DNA from: Defluviimonas salinarum
Lineage (GTDB): Bacteria > Pseudomonadota > Alphaproteobacteria > Rhodobacterales > Rhodobacteraceae
Assembly: GCF_026013545.1 (NCBI RefSeq)
Contig: NZ_JAPDOG010000001.1
Span: 1-37,804 of the forward strand
DNA length: 37,804 nucleotides
Reading direction: 5' to 3'
The translations under genes were made by a program, and so were the position numbers. Positions within the stretch are counted from its first letter, which is position 1, and each line of letters opens with the position of its first letter. The notes below the pieces were generated by a model. That model had not been told where the DNA came from. It saw only the letters and a list, made by a program, of their open reading frames with translations, and searched no databases. Positions 1-7,287 of this stretch are shown in pieces.

Positions 1-134
1 GGGTGCTGGCGACCAACGCCCAGCTCGTCGAGCGCGCCGCGACCGTGGTGACGAACATGGGCGCGCGGGTGATCGGGCCCGAGGAGGTGCGGGCCAAGCT
101 CGGGCTGACCAAGCGGTCGCCGAAGGCGCGCTGA
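1..134 (+). CDS. 3-keto-5-aminohexanoate cleavage family enzyme (BKACE), C-terminal end only
   Basis: Only the last 43 residues are in the window, read from base 3 to a TGA at 132-134. The segment LATNAQLVERA, followed by a stretch ending EEVRAKLGL, is the usual C-terminal helix pattern of BKACE (DUF849) proteins. Members of this TIM-barrel, metal-dependent family condense a beta-keto acid with acetyl-CoA. Directly upstream of a carnitine dehydrogenase, the expected reaction is 3-dehydrocarnitine plus acetyl-CoA giving betainyl-CoA and acetoacetate, as described for Sinorhizobium meliloti. The metal-binding and catalytic residues lie outside the window, so the assignment rests on the tail and on the neighbours. 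Confidence 0.72.
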   Translation, partial: VLATNAQLVERAATVVTNMGARVIGPEEVRAKLGLTKRSPKAR

Positions 135-227
135 CGGGCGGACGGCCCGGCGGTTTCACTTGCCATACGTTATGCCGACGCTCTGCCGATCGCGGGCAGA
201 CCGGCCAGTTCGAAGGGAATGCATCTG

Positions 228-1688
228 ATGGCACGCAAGGCGAGCATCATCGGCGGGGGCGTGATCGGCGGCGGCTGGGCCGCCCGCTTCCTGCTCAACG
301 GCTGGGACGTTTCGGTGTTCGATCCTGATCCGCAGGCCGAGCGCAAGATCGGCGAAGTGCTCGCAAACGCGCGGCGGTCGCTGCCCGCTCTGTCGGACGT
401 GCCGATGCCGGCCGAGGGCCGCCTCAGCTTCGCTGCGAGCATCGCCGAGTCGGTGGAAGGCGCTGATTACATTCAGGAATCCGTCTCCGAGCGACTTCCT
501 CTCAAGCATCGCGTCTTCGCCGAGATCCAGGCCGTCGCCAAGGGCGTCCCGATCGGGTCCTCGACCAGCGGTTTCAAGCCCTCGGAACTGCAGGAGGGCG
601 CTGCGGACCCCTCGACGATCTTCGTCTCGCACCCGTTCAACCCGGTCTATCTCCTGCCCCTGTCCGAGATCGTGCCGAGCCCGAAGTCCGATCTGCAGAT
701 CATTGAAAATGCGAAGGAAATTCTTCGCGAGATCGGCATGTTCCCGCTTCATGTCCGCAAGGAGATCGACGCCCATATCGCCGACCGTTTCCTCGAGGCG
801 GTCTGGCGCGAGGCGCTCTGGCTGGTGAAGGACGGCATCGCCACGACCGAGGAGATCGACGAGGCGATCCGCATGGGCTTCGGCCTCCGCTGGGGCCAGA
901 TGGGCCTCTTCGAGACCTACCGCGTGGCGGGCGGCGAGGCCGGCATGAAGCACTTCATGGCCCAGTTCGGCCCCTGCCTGCAGTGGCCCTGGACCAAGCT
1001 CACCGATGTGCCTGAATTCACGGAGGAATTGGTCGACCTGATCGCCGGCCAGTCCGACGAACAGTCGGGTAAATATACGATCCGCGAGCTCGAACGCATC
1101 CGCGACCAGAACCTCATCGGCTTCCTGCGCGCGCTGAAGGACCGGAACTGGGGCGCGGGCAAGGTGCTCCTCGACCACGACAAGCGCCGCCGCGCGTCGT
1201 TCCACGAGACCGGCAAGACCGGCGAGGGCGCGCCGCTGGTGATGGCTGAGATGCAGGTCCTGCCGGGCTGGATCGACTATAACGGCCACATGACGGAAAG
1301 CCGGTATTTGTTCGCGTCGTCAGAGACTTCGGACGCGTTCCTGAGGCTCATCGGCGCCGACATGGACTATGTCGCGAACGGCCACAGCTACTACACGGCC
1401 GAGACCCACATCATGCATCTCGGCGAGGCGAAGCTTGGCGACCGCCTGACCGGCACGCTCCAGGTTCTCCATGCCGACGAAAAGCGACTCCATGTATTCA
1501 TCCGCATCCTGCGCGGCGACGAGGTGGTGGCGAGCCTCGAACAGATGCTGCTCCATGTCGACATGAAGGCCGGCAGAACCTGCCCGGCCGCGCCCGAGGT
1601 GCTGGCAAAACTCCTGCCCATCGCCGAGGCCCACGGCTCCTTGCCGCGCCCCGCAGCGGCCGGCCGTTTCGTCGGGCAGCGCAAGTGA
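228..1688 (+). CDS. lcdH: L-carnitine 3-dehydrogenase fused to a thioesterase domain
   Basis: The protein is a 486-residue fusion. Residues 1-310 are a 3-hydroxyacyl-CoA-dehydrogenase-type NAD domain with the dinucleotide loop IIGGGVIGGGWAARF and the SHPFNPVYLLPL motif that carries the family's catalytic His. Residues from about 335 to the end are a hotdog thioesterase with WIDYNGHMTESRYL. The first domain should oxidise L-carnitine to 3-dehydrocarnitine; the second should hydrolyse betainyl-CoA to glycine betaine and probably carnitinyl-CoA to carnitine. I chose the ATG at 228 because AAGGGA at 213-218 sits 9 bases before it, while the ATG at 219 directly abuts that site. The stop overlaps the GTG of the next gene. 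The fusion is known from alphaproteobacterial carnitine clusters. Confidence 0.93.
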   Translation: MARKASIIGGGVIGGGWAARFLLNGWDVSVFDPDPQAERKIGEVLANARRSLPALSDVPMPAEGRLSFAASIAESVEGADYIQESVSERLPLKHRVFAEIQAVAKGVPIGSSTSGFKPSELQEGAADPSTIFVSHPFNPVYLLPLSEIVPSPKSDLQIIENAKEILREIGMFPLHVRKEIDAHIADRFLEAVWREALWLVKDGIATTEEIDEAIRMGFGLRWGQMGLFETYRVAGGEAGMKHFMAQFGPCLQWPWTKLTDVPEFTEELVDLIAGQSDEQSGKYTIRELERIRDQNLIGFLRALKDRNWGAGKVLLDHDKRRRASFHETGKTGEGAPLVMAEMQVLPGWIDYNGHMTESRYLFASSETSDAFLRLIGADMDYVANGHSYYTAETHIMHLGEAKLGDRLTGTLQVLHADEKRLHVFIRILRGDEVVASLEQMLLHVDMKAGRTCPAAPEVLAKLLPIAEAHGSLPRPAAAGRFVGQRK

Positions 1689-2446
1689 ACCAGCGGGTCC
1701 TCATCACCGCTGGAGCCGCCGGCATCGGCCTCGTCATGGCCCGGACCTTCGCCGCGACCGGAGCCGAGGTCTGGGTCACCGATGTCGACGAGGCCGTGCT
1801 CAAGACGGTGCCAGCCGGCATCCGCGCCTCCCGCGTCAATGCCTCGGACGAGGTCGAGATGGCCGCTTTCTTCAAGGAAGTGAAGGAGATATGGGGCGGC
1901 GTTGATGTCCTCTGCGCCAATGCCGGGATCAAGGGCCCGACGGCCTCGGTCGAGGAAATGCCGCTCGAAGAATGGCGCGACTGCATCGCCGTCAATCTCG
2001 ACGGCGCGATGCTGGCCGCGAAACATGCAAGCCCTCTGATGAAGGCCCAGGGCAAGGGCGTGATCCTCTTCACATCCTCCACCGCCGGGCTCTACGGCTT
2101 TCCCTACCGCGCGCCCTATGCGGCGGCGAAATGGGCGGTGATCGGGTTGATGAAGACCGTCGCGATGGAACTCGGTCCGCACGGCATCCGCGCCAACGCG
2201 ATCGCGCCCGGTTCGGTCACCGGCCCCCGCATCGACCGGGTATTCCATGCCGAGGCCGACGCCAAGGGCATGACCTACGAAGCGGTCCGCGACGGCTATG
2301 CCGCGGGCACCGCCCTTGGCAAGCTTTCCGACCCCGAAGACATCGCCAACATGGCGGTGTTCCTCGCTTCCGACGCCGCCCGCATGGTCTCCGGCCAGGT
2401 CCTGACCGTGGACGGCTTCACGATCAACCCCGACCCCAAGGTGTGA
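1685..2446 (+). CDS. SDR family NAD(P)-dependent oxidoreductase in the carnitine operon
   Basis: A 253-residue classical short-chain dehydrogenase. The cofactor loop near residue 10 reads TAGAAGIG, then come the NAG motif near residue 80, a catalytic Ser in FTSSTAG, and the YxxxK pair in YAAAK. The C-terminus ends in the family's VDGF segment. It starts with GTG overlapping the lcdH stop by 4 bases, so the two are translationally coupled. Its substrate cannot be read from sequence. The five-enzyme gamma-butyrobetaine to betaine route does not need it, so it may act on a related substrate such as D-carnitine or another hydroxylated quaternary amine; that is inference from position alone. Confidence 0.9.
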   Translation: MNQRVLITAGAAGIGLVMARTFAATGAEVWVTDVDEAVLKTVPAGIRASRVNASDEVEMAAFFKEVKEIWGGVDVLCANAGIKGPTASVEEMPLEEWRDCIAVNLDGAMLAAKHASPLMKAQGKGVILFTSSTAGLYGFPYRAPYAAAKWAVIGLMKTVAMELGPHGIRANAIAPGSVTGPRIDRVFHAEADAKGMTYEAVRDGYAAGTALGKLSDPEDIANMAVFLASDAARMVSGQVLTVDGFTINPDPKV

Positions 2447-2449
2447 GAA

Positions 2450-3613
2450 ATGGATTTCGGACTGACCGAAGAACAGCGCATGATCGTCGACACGACGCGG
2501 GCCTTCGTTGAAAATGAGCTCTACCCGCACGAGGCCGAGGTCGAACGCACCGGCGAGCTGCGCATGGAGCTGATAAAAGAAATACAGGCCAAGGCGATAG
2601 AGGCCGGTCTTTATGCGGCCAACATGCCCGAAGAGGTGGGTGGCGCCGGTCTCGATACCCAGACCTGGCTCCTCTACGAGAAGGAACTCGGCAAGGCCAA
2701 CTACGCGCTCCACTGGACCTGCGTCGCGCGACCCTCGAACATCCTTCTCGCCGGTACCGACGAACAAAAGGAGCGCTACCTCTTCCCCTGCATCCGCGGC
2801 GAGAAATGGGACTGTCTCGCGATGACCGAGCCCGGAGCGGGGTCGGACCTGCGCGGCATGAAGGCCTCGGCGCGGGAGGATGGCGACGACTTCGTCCTGA
2901 ACGGCACCAAGCACTTCATCTCCCACGCCGACATCGCCGATTTCGCCATCACATTCATGGCCACGGGCGAGGAACAGACCCCGCGCGGGGTGAAGAAGAA
3001 GATCACCGCCTTCTTCGTCGACAAGGGCACCAAAGGCTTCACCGTGCGCGAGGGCTATCGCAATGTCAGCCACCGCGGCTATACCAACGCGGTCCTCGAG
3101 TTCGACGACTGCCGGCTGCCGAAATCGGCGGTGCTCGGCGAGGTCCACAAGGGCTTCGAGGTCGCAAACACCTGGCTCGGCGCCACGCGGCTCCAGGTCG
3201 CCGCGACCTGCCTCGGCCGCGCCGAACGCGCGCTCGGACATGCGGTCGCCTATGCAGCCGAGCGCGAGCAGTTCGGCCAGAAGATCGGCAAGTTCCAGGG
3301 AATCTCGTTCAAACTTGCAGACATGGCGACGGAACTTAAAGCTGCGGAACTGCTTACCCGCGAGGCCGCCTGGAAGTTCGATGAGGGCACGGTCACCGAG
3401 ACCGACATGTCGATGGCCAAGCTGAAGGCGACCGAGACGCTGGCCTTCATCGCCGACGAGGCGATCCAGATCCACGGCGGCATGGGACTGATGGACGAAC
3501 TACCCCTCGAACGCATCTGGCGCGACGCCCGCGTCGAGCGGATCTGGGAAGGAACGAGCGAGATCCAGCGTCACATCATCAGCCGCGAGCTTCTCCGTCC
3601 CCTGGGCGCCTGA
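2450..3613 (+). CDS. Acyl-CoA dehydrogenase, probable gamma-butyrobetainyl-CoA dehydrogenase
   Basis: A 387-residue FAD acyl-CoA dehydrogenase of normal length. It shows the FAD/substrate motif AMTEPGAGSDLRG near residue 125, the REQFGQKIGKFQ helix, the QIHGGMGL segment and the C-terminal catalytic-base motif RIWEGTSEIQRHI, with the Glu in the usual place. In this operon it would desaturate gamma-butyrobetainyl-CoA to crotonobetainyl-CoA, passing electrons to ETF. E. coli CaiA runs the same step in the reducing direction. It begins 3 bases after the SDR stop. A hairpin-rich gap of about 250 bases separates it from the ligase gene that follows. The family is certain; the substrate is inferred from context. 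Confidence 0.92.
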   Translation: MDFGLTEEQRMIVDTTRAFVENELYPHEAEVERTGELRMELIKEIQAKAIEAGLYAANMPEEVGGAGLDTQTWLLYEKELGKANYALHWTCVARPSNILLAGTDEQKERYLFPCIRGEKWDCLAMTEPGAGSDLRGMKASAREDGDDFVLNGTKHFISHADIADFAITFMATGEEQTPRGVKKKITAFFVDKGTKGFTVREGYRNVSHRGYTNAVLEFDDCRLPKSAVLGEVHKGFEVANTWLGATRLQVAATCLGRAERALGHAVAYAAEREQFGQKIGKFQGISFKLADMATELKAAELLTREAAWKFDEGTVTETDMSMAKLKATETLAFIADEAIQIHGGMGLMDELPLERIWRDARVERIWEGTSEIQRHIISRELLRPLGA

Positions 3614-3623
3614 GCCCGCGAAG

Positions 3624-3678
3624 CCGGGGGGCTGTCTGCCCCCCGGACCCCCCGAGGATATTTCCGAAAAGAAGAAGC
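3624..3678 (+). repeat. Intergenic hairpin-plus-ATATTT element, copy A
   Basis: A perfect 9-bp stem, CCGGGGGGC (3624-3632) with GCCCCCCGG (3638-3646), has a TGTCT loop. It is followed by ACCCCCC, GAGGATATTTCC and GAAAAGAAGAAGC. Copies B and C in this window have the same order of parts. Elements of this form are common between genes in Rhodobacterales. The hairpin could stop transcription or stabilise mRNA ends, but there is no T-run directly after the stem. Confidence 0.75.
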
Positions 3679-3756
3679 AACGAAATGTTAACCCTCCGCA
3701 GACAGAGTGATGTCACGGTACAGGCGGGGACGCCGATGACCGTAAAAGGAGAAGGC

Positions 3757-3780
3757 GCTCTGCCCCGTCTGGGGCGGAGC
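3757..3780 (+). terminator. Possible terminator hairpin between acyl-CoA dehydrogenase and ligase genes
   Basis: GCTCTGCCCC (3757-3766) pairs with GGGGCGGAGC (3771-3780) over a GTCT loop, with one T-G pair. A T-rich stretch (GATTCTTCATTCTTCTTT) follows on the plus strand. It may attenuate read-through from the dehydrogenase into the ligase gene. There is no uninterrupted T-run, so termination may be partial or absent. Confidence 0.4.
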
Positions 3781-3790
3781 GATTCTTCAT

Positions 3791-3833
3791 TCTTCTTTCC
3801 AAAAATATCCCGGGGTCCGGGGCAGCGCCCCGG
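3791..3833 (-). repeat. Intergenic hairpin-plus-ATATTT element, copy B (inverted relative to A)
   Basis: Read on the minus strand, this has a CCGGGGC/GCCCCGG hairpin (3827-3833 with 3817-3823, loop of 3), then ACCCCGGGATATTTTTGG and AAAGAAGA. It is the same module order as copy A, about 110 bases away and facing it. With the plain hairpin at 3757-3780 it fills most of the gap ahead of the CoA ligase gene. Confidence 0.75.
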
Positions 3834-3860
3834 CGCCCTCCACGGGCGCGGAGGTCAGGC

Positions 3861-5858
3861 ATGACACGTGACCTGTCCCGCCTGCTGCGCCCGCGTTCGA
3901 TCGCCGTCATGGGGTCGGTCTGGGCCGAGAACGTCATTGCCCAGTGCCGCAAGATGGGCTTTGCAGGACCGATCTGGCCGGTCCACCCGACCAAGGTCGA
4001 GATAGGCGGGCTACCGGCCTTTCCGTCGCTTGCGGCGCTGCCTGAGGCGCCGGATGCGAGCTTCATCGGTGTCAACCGCCATGCCACGATCGAGGTCGTG
4101 GGCGAACTCGCCCGAACGGGAGCCGGCGGCGCGATTTGCTTCGCGAGCGGCTGGACCGAGGCTGGTGAGAAGGGCTTGCAGGATAGTCTGGTCGCGGCGG
4201 CGGGCGGGATGCCGGTGCTCGGGCCGAACTGTTACGGTGTGATCAACTATCTCGACGGCGCGCTTCTCTGGCCCGACCAGCACGGCGGGAAACGGGTGGA
4301 CAAGGGGGTGGCGCTACTCTCCCAGTCCTCGAACATCGTCATCAACCTCACGATGCAGGCGCGCGGTCTGCCGATCGCCTATGTCGCCTGCCTCGGCAAT
4401 GCCGCGCAGATCGGGCTTGCTGAGCTGGCCGGCGCTCTTCTGGCCGACGACCGGGTCAGCGCGATCGGCATGTATGTCGAGGGGATCGACGATGCCCCGG
4501 CCTTCGTAGCGCTGGCCGAGGCGGCACGGGCCGCCGGCAAGGGCGTGGTCTGCGTGAAGTCCGGCAAGACCGAGGCGGCGCAGAGCGCGGCGGCCTCGCA
4601 TACAGCGGCCCTCGCCGGGGGCGGTGCGGCCTCCTCCGCCTTCCTGCGACAGTCCGGTGTCGCGGAGGTGAACACGCTCGCGGAACTCATTGAGACGCTG
4701 AAGATATTCCACGTTCATGGGCCGCAGATCGGCACCAGGCTTTGCTCGCTCTCCTGCTCGGGCGGTGAGGCGGGGCTGGTGTCGGACCTCGCCGCGCCGT
4801 TCGGGCTCGACTTCCCGACGCCGAGCCCCGGCCAGCGCCGGCGGCTCGGCGAGATTCTCGGGCCGATCGTCGCGATCGCCAATCCGCTCGACTACCATAC
4901 GTTCATCTGGGGTGACGGGCCGCGCACCACGGATGTCTTCACGACGATGCTCGAGGGTTACGACGCGGGCCTTTTCGTCATCGACCCGCCGCGCCCCGAC
5001 CGCTGCGATCCGTCCTCGTTCCAGCCCGCGCTCGACGCGATCGAGGCTGCCGGAAGGGTGACCGGCAAGCCGGCCTTCCCGGTCGCCTCGCTGCCGGAAA
5101 ACTTCGACGAGACGCGGGCCGAGGCGCTGGTCGCGCGCGGCATCGCGCCCCTTATGGGGCTCGAAACCGCGCTCGGGGCGCTGAAGGCGGCACAGACCCA
5201 ACCGGGGCAGCCCGGCTGGCGGCCCGCGCCGGCGCTCGAGCCCCGCGCGACACGGCTTCTCGACGAGGCCGAGGGCAAACGGTTCCTCGATAAGGCGGGC
5301 GTGGCGATCCCGCGTGGCGTGATTGGCGCGACCTTGGCCGAGGCGCGGGAGAAGGCGGCGGGCCTCACGGCGCCCCTCGTGCTGAAGGGGCTGGGCTTCG
5401 CCCACAAGACCGAGGCGGGCGCGGTACGACTCGGGCTCGCCTCGCTCGATGGCGAAGTCGGGATCGAGGGCGCGACCGGATATCTCGTCGAGGAGATGGT
5501 GACCGGGGCGGTGGCCGAGATCCTGCTCGGGCTCAGGCGCGATCCGGTCTACGGGATGACGCTGACGCTCGGCCTTGGCGGCGTGGCGGCGGAGCTCCTG
5601 GCTGACACGGTGACACTGGTGCTGCCGGTCGGCGAGGACGAGGTGCTTGCGGCCATGCAGCGGCTCCGGCTCTGGCCGCTGCTCGACGGCTATCGCGGCC
5701 GGTCGCGCGCCGACATGGCGGCGGTGGCGGCGATCGCGGTCCGGCTCGGCCGGGCGATGCTCGACCGGCCGGAACTTGTGGAAATCGAGATCAACCCGAT
5801 CCTCGTCCGCCAATCGGGCGCGGTCGCGGTGGACGCATTGATACGGGAGGCTGTGTGA
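3861..5858 (+). CDS. NDP-forming acyl-CoA ligase (acetate--CoA ligase family), probable gamma-butyrobetaine:CoA ligase
   Basis: A 665-residue protein of the acyl-CoA synthetase (NDP-forming) superfamily. It has a CoA-binding Rossmann domain at about 5-130 (LLRPRSIAVMGS, VLGPNCYGV), succinyl-CoA-ligase-like domains at about 145-440, and an ATP-grasp domain from about 470 to the end (GVAIPRGVI, VLKGLGFAHKTEAGAVRLGL, VEIEINPILV). The phosphohistidine segment is represented by KTEAAQSAAASHTAALAG. In this operon it most plausibly activates gamma-butyrobetaine or carnitine to its CoA ester, a job done by the unrelated CaiC in E. coli. The stop overlaps the start of the next gene by 4 bases. The family is well supported; the substrate comes from context. 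Confidence 0.9.
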   Translation: MTRDLSRLLRPRSIAVMGSVWAENVIAQCRKMGFAGPIWPVHPTKVEIGGLPAFPSLAALPEAPDASFIGVNRHATIEVVGELARTGAGGAICFASGWTEAGEKGLQDSLVAAAGGMPVLGPNCYGVINYLDGALLWPDQHGGKRVDKGVALLSQSSNIVINLTMQARGLPIAYVACLGNAAQIGLAELAGALLADDRVSAIGMYVEGIDDAPAFVALAEAARAAGKGVVCVKSGKTEAAQSAAASHTAALAGGGAASSAFLRQSGVAEVNTLAELIETLKIFHVHGPQIGTRLCSLSCSGGEAGLVSDLAAPFGLDFPTPSPGQRRRLGEILGPIVAIANPLDYHTFIWGDGPRTTDVFTTMLEGYDAGLFVIDPPRPDRCDPSSFQPALDAIEAAGRVTGKPAFPVASLPENFDETRAEALVARGIAPLMGLETALGALKAAQTQPGQPGWRPAPALEPRATRLLDEAEGKRFLDKAGVAIPRGVIGATLAEAREKAAGLTAPLVLKGLGFAHKTEAGAVRLGLASLDGEVGIEGATGYLVEEMVTGAVAEILLGLRRDPVYGMTLTLGLGGVAAELLADTVTLVLPVGEDEVLAAMQRLRLWPLLDGYRGRSRADMAAVAAIAVRLGRAMLDRPELVEIEINPILVRQSGAVAVDALIREAV

Positions 5859-6661
5859 TGGCGGAGATGCAGATGCGGACCGAGGGGCCGGTCCGGACCA
5901 GGCGCGAGGGCGGCATTCTCGAGGTGACGCTCGACCGGCCCAAGGCCAATGCGATCGACCTCGCGACGAGCCGGGTCATGGGGTTGGTATTCCGCGACTT
6001 CCGCGACGACGAGACCTTGCGCGTCGCGATCCTGCGCGCCGAGGGCGACAAGTTCTTCTGCCCCGGCTGGGATCTCAAGGCCGCTGCAGGTGGCGACGCG
6101 GTTGACGGCGATTACGGCGTGGGGGGCTTCGGCGGCCTTCAGGAACTGCCCAATCTCAACAAGCCGGTGATCGCGGCGGTGAACGGCATCTGCTGCGGCG
6201 GCGGGCTGGAACTGGCCTTGTCGGCCGACCTGATCCTCGCGTCCGACAACGCCACCTTCGCGCTCCCTGAGATCCGCTCCGGTACGGTGGCCGACGCCGC
6301 CTCGATCAAGCTGCCGAAGCGCATTCCCTACCATGTCGCGATGGACCTGTTGCTGACCGGGCGCTGGTTCGACGCCGAGGAGGCATTGCGATGGGGGCTC
6401 GTGAAGGAGATCACGTCGCCGGATGAGCTTCTCGCCAAGACCTGGGAACTTGCGCGACTTCTCGAAAGCGGGCCGCCGCTCGTTTATGCCGCGATCAAGG
6501 AGGTCGTGCGCGAGGCCGAGGCGATGCGTTTCCAGGACGCGCTGAACCGGATCACCAAGCGGCAGATGCCGACCGTGGACCGGCTCTATGGCTCCGAGGA
6601 CGTGCTCGAAGGCCAGCGCGCCTTCGCCGAGAAGCGCGATCCGGTCTGGACGGGGCGCTAG
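5855..6661 (+). CDS. caiD: Crotonobetainyl-CoA hydratase (CaiD-type enoyl-CoA hydratase)
   Basis: A 268-residue crotonase. From memory it follows E. coli CaiD closely: LEVTLDRPKANAIDLATS, the FFCPGWDLKAAAGGDA oxyanion-hole segment, GGGLELALSADLILA, and the ending AEKRDPVWTGR. Both crotonase acid/base glutamates are present, in GGGLELAL and LPEIRSG. The usual glycine-rich stretch after LPE is replaced here by GTVADAASIKLPKRIP. It should hydrate crotonobetainyl-CoA to L-carnitinyl-CoA. It overlaps the ligase gene by 4 bases (ATGA) and is the last gene of the operon before a hairpin repeat at 6769-6806. The translation may start at the ATG at 5858 rather than 5855, which changes only one residue. 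Confidence 0.92.
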   Translation: MMAEMQMRTEGPVRTRREGGILEVTLDRPKANAIDLATSRVMGLVFRDFRDDETLRVAILRAEGDKFFCPGWDLKAAAGGDAVDGDYGVGGFGGLQELPNLNKPVIAAVNGICCGGGLELALSADLILASDNATFALPEIRSGTVADAASIKLPKRIPYHVAMDLLLTGRWFDAEEALRWGLVKEITSPDELLAKTWELARLLESGPPLVYAAIKEVVREAEAMRFQDALNRITKRQMPTVDRLYGSEDVLEGQRAFAEKRDPVWTGR

Positions 6662-6768
6662 AGCGGAGCCCGATCCGGGGCGTCCGGACGAGGTAGGGTG
6701 CTTTCCACGCCCGTAGCGGTGGAAGGAGGGGGCTGGACGCCCGGAGATCCCGAAGGCTCAAGGCCCCC

Positions 6769-6806
6769 CCACCTCCATCCCCTCCCCACGAGGGGGAGGG
6801 GAGGTG
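6769..6806 (+). repeat. G/C-rich inverted repeat after caiD
   Basis: CCACCTCC-AT-CCCCTCCCC faces GGGGGAGGGGAGGTG across an ACGA turn. It forms a long purine/pyrimidine hairpin in the 219-base gap between caiD (+) and erpA (-), whose ends converge here. It is likely a shared transcription end; there is no T-run. Similar CCCCTCCCC-ACGAGGGGGAGGG palindromes are scattered between genes in many alphaproteobacteria. I saw nothing else in this gap. Confidence 0.55.
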
Positions 6807-6880
6807 CCCGGTTCTGGCGCGTTTACTTGCGGCCCGGTTTTAGTCCGGGCGCGAGCCGGCGTGGCACCTTCCGGTTGGGG

Positions 6881-7213
6881 TCAGATCGCGAAACTTGTGC
6901 CGCAGCCGCAGCTCGACGTGGCGTTCGGGTTCTCCACCACGAACCGCGCGCCGATCAGCTCGTCGGCATAGTCGATCACCGCGTTCTGCAGGAAGGGCAG
7001 CGACACGCTGTCCACCAGAACCTTCTGGCCCTCGCCCTCGAGCACTAGGTCGTCCGGCGCGGGATCGTCGAGCCGGATGTCGTACTGGAAGCCCGAGCAG
7101 CCGCCGCCCTCGACAGCCACCCGCAAGGCCTTCGCCTCGCCGCTGGCCGCGTTGATCTCGGCCAGGCGCGCGAAGGCGCGGGGCGTGACTTTCGGCGGCA
7201 ATGTCAGGTCCAT
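6881..7213 (-). CDS. erpA: A-type iron-sulfur cluster carrier ErpA/IscA family
   Basis: A 110-residue HesB/IscA protein with the three cluster-binding cysteines in their standard places: GGGCSGFQY in the middle and SCGCG near the C-terminus. It would carry Fe-S clusters in the cytoplasm and insert them into apoproteins. I started it at MDLTLPPKVTP (ATG at 7211-7213) because homologues begin just ahead of the conserved VTPRAFARL segment; an ATG 12 codons upstream would add an unconserved extension. It diverges from dgt across 74 bases that must hold both promoters, an arrangement common in Rhodobacterales. IscA and ErpA are hard to tell apart by sequence. Confidence 0.9.
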   Translation of the reverse strand: MDLTLPPKVTPRAFARLAEINAASGEAKALRVAVEGGGCSGFQYDIRLDDPAPDDLVLEGEGQKVLVDSVSLPFLQNAVIDYADELIGARFVVENPNATSSCGCGTSFAI

Positions 7214-7287
7214 GACGGAATCCCATGTCAATTCGCGGGCAATGCCCATATATGATCGCGCGAAAGACGCGACAAGAACAGGCCGTC

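Noticed and set aside
4314-5813. Long minus-strand frame opposite the CoA ligase
   Set aside because: It is a shadow frame; the plus strand has intact CoA-binding and ATP-grasp motifs.
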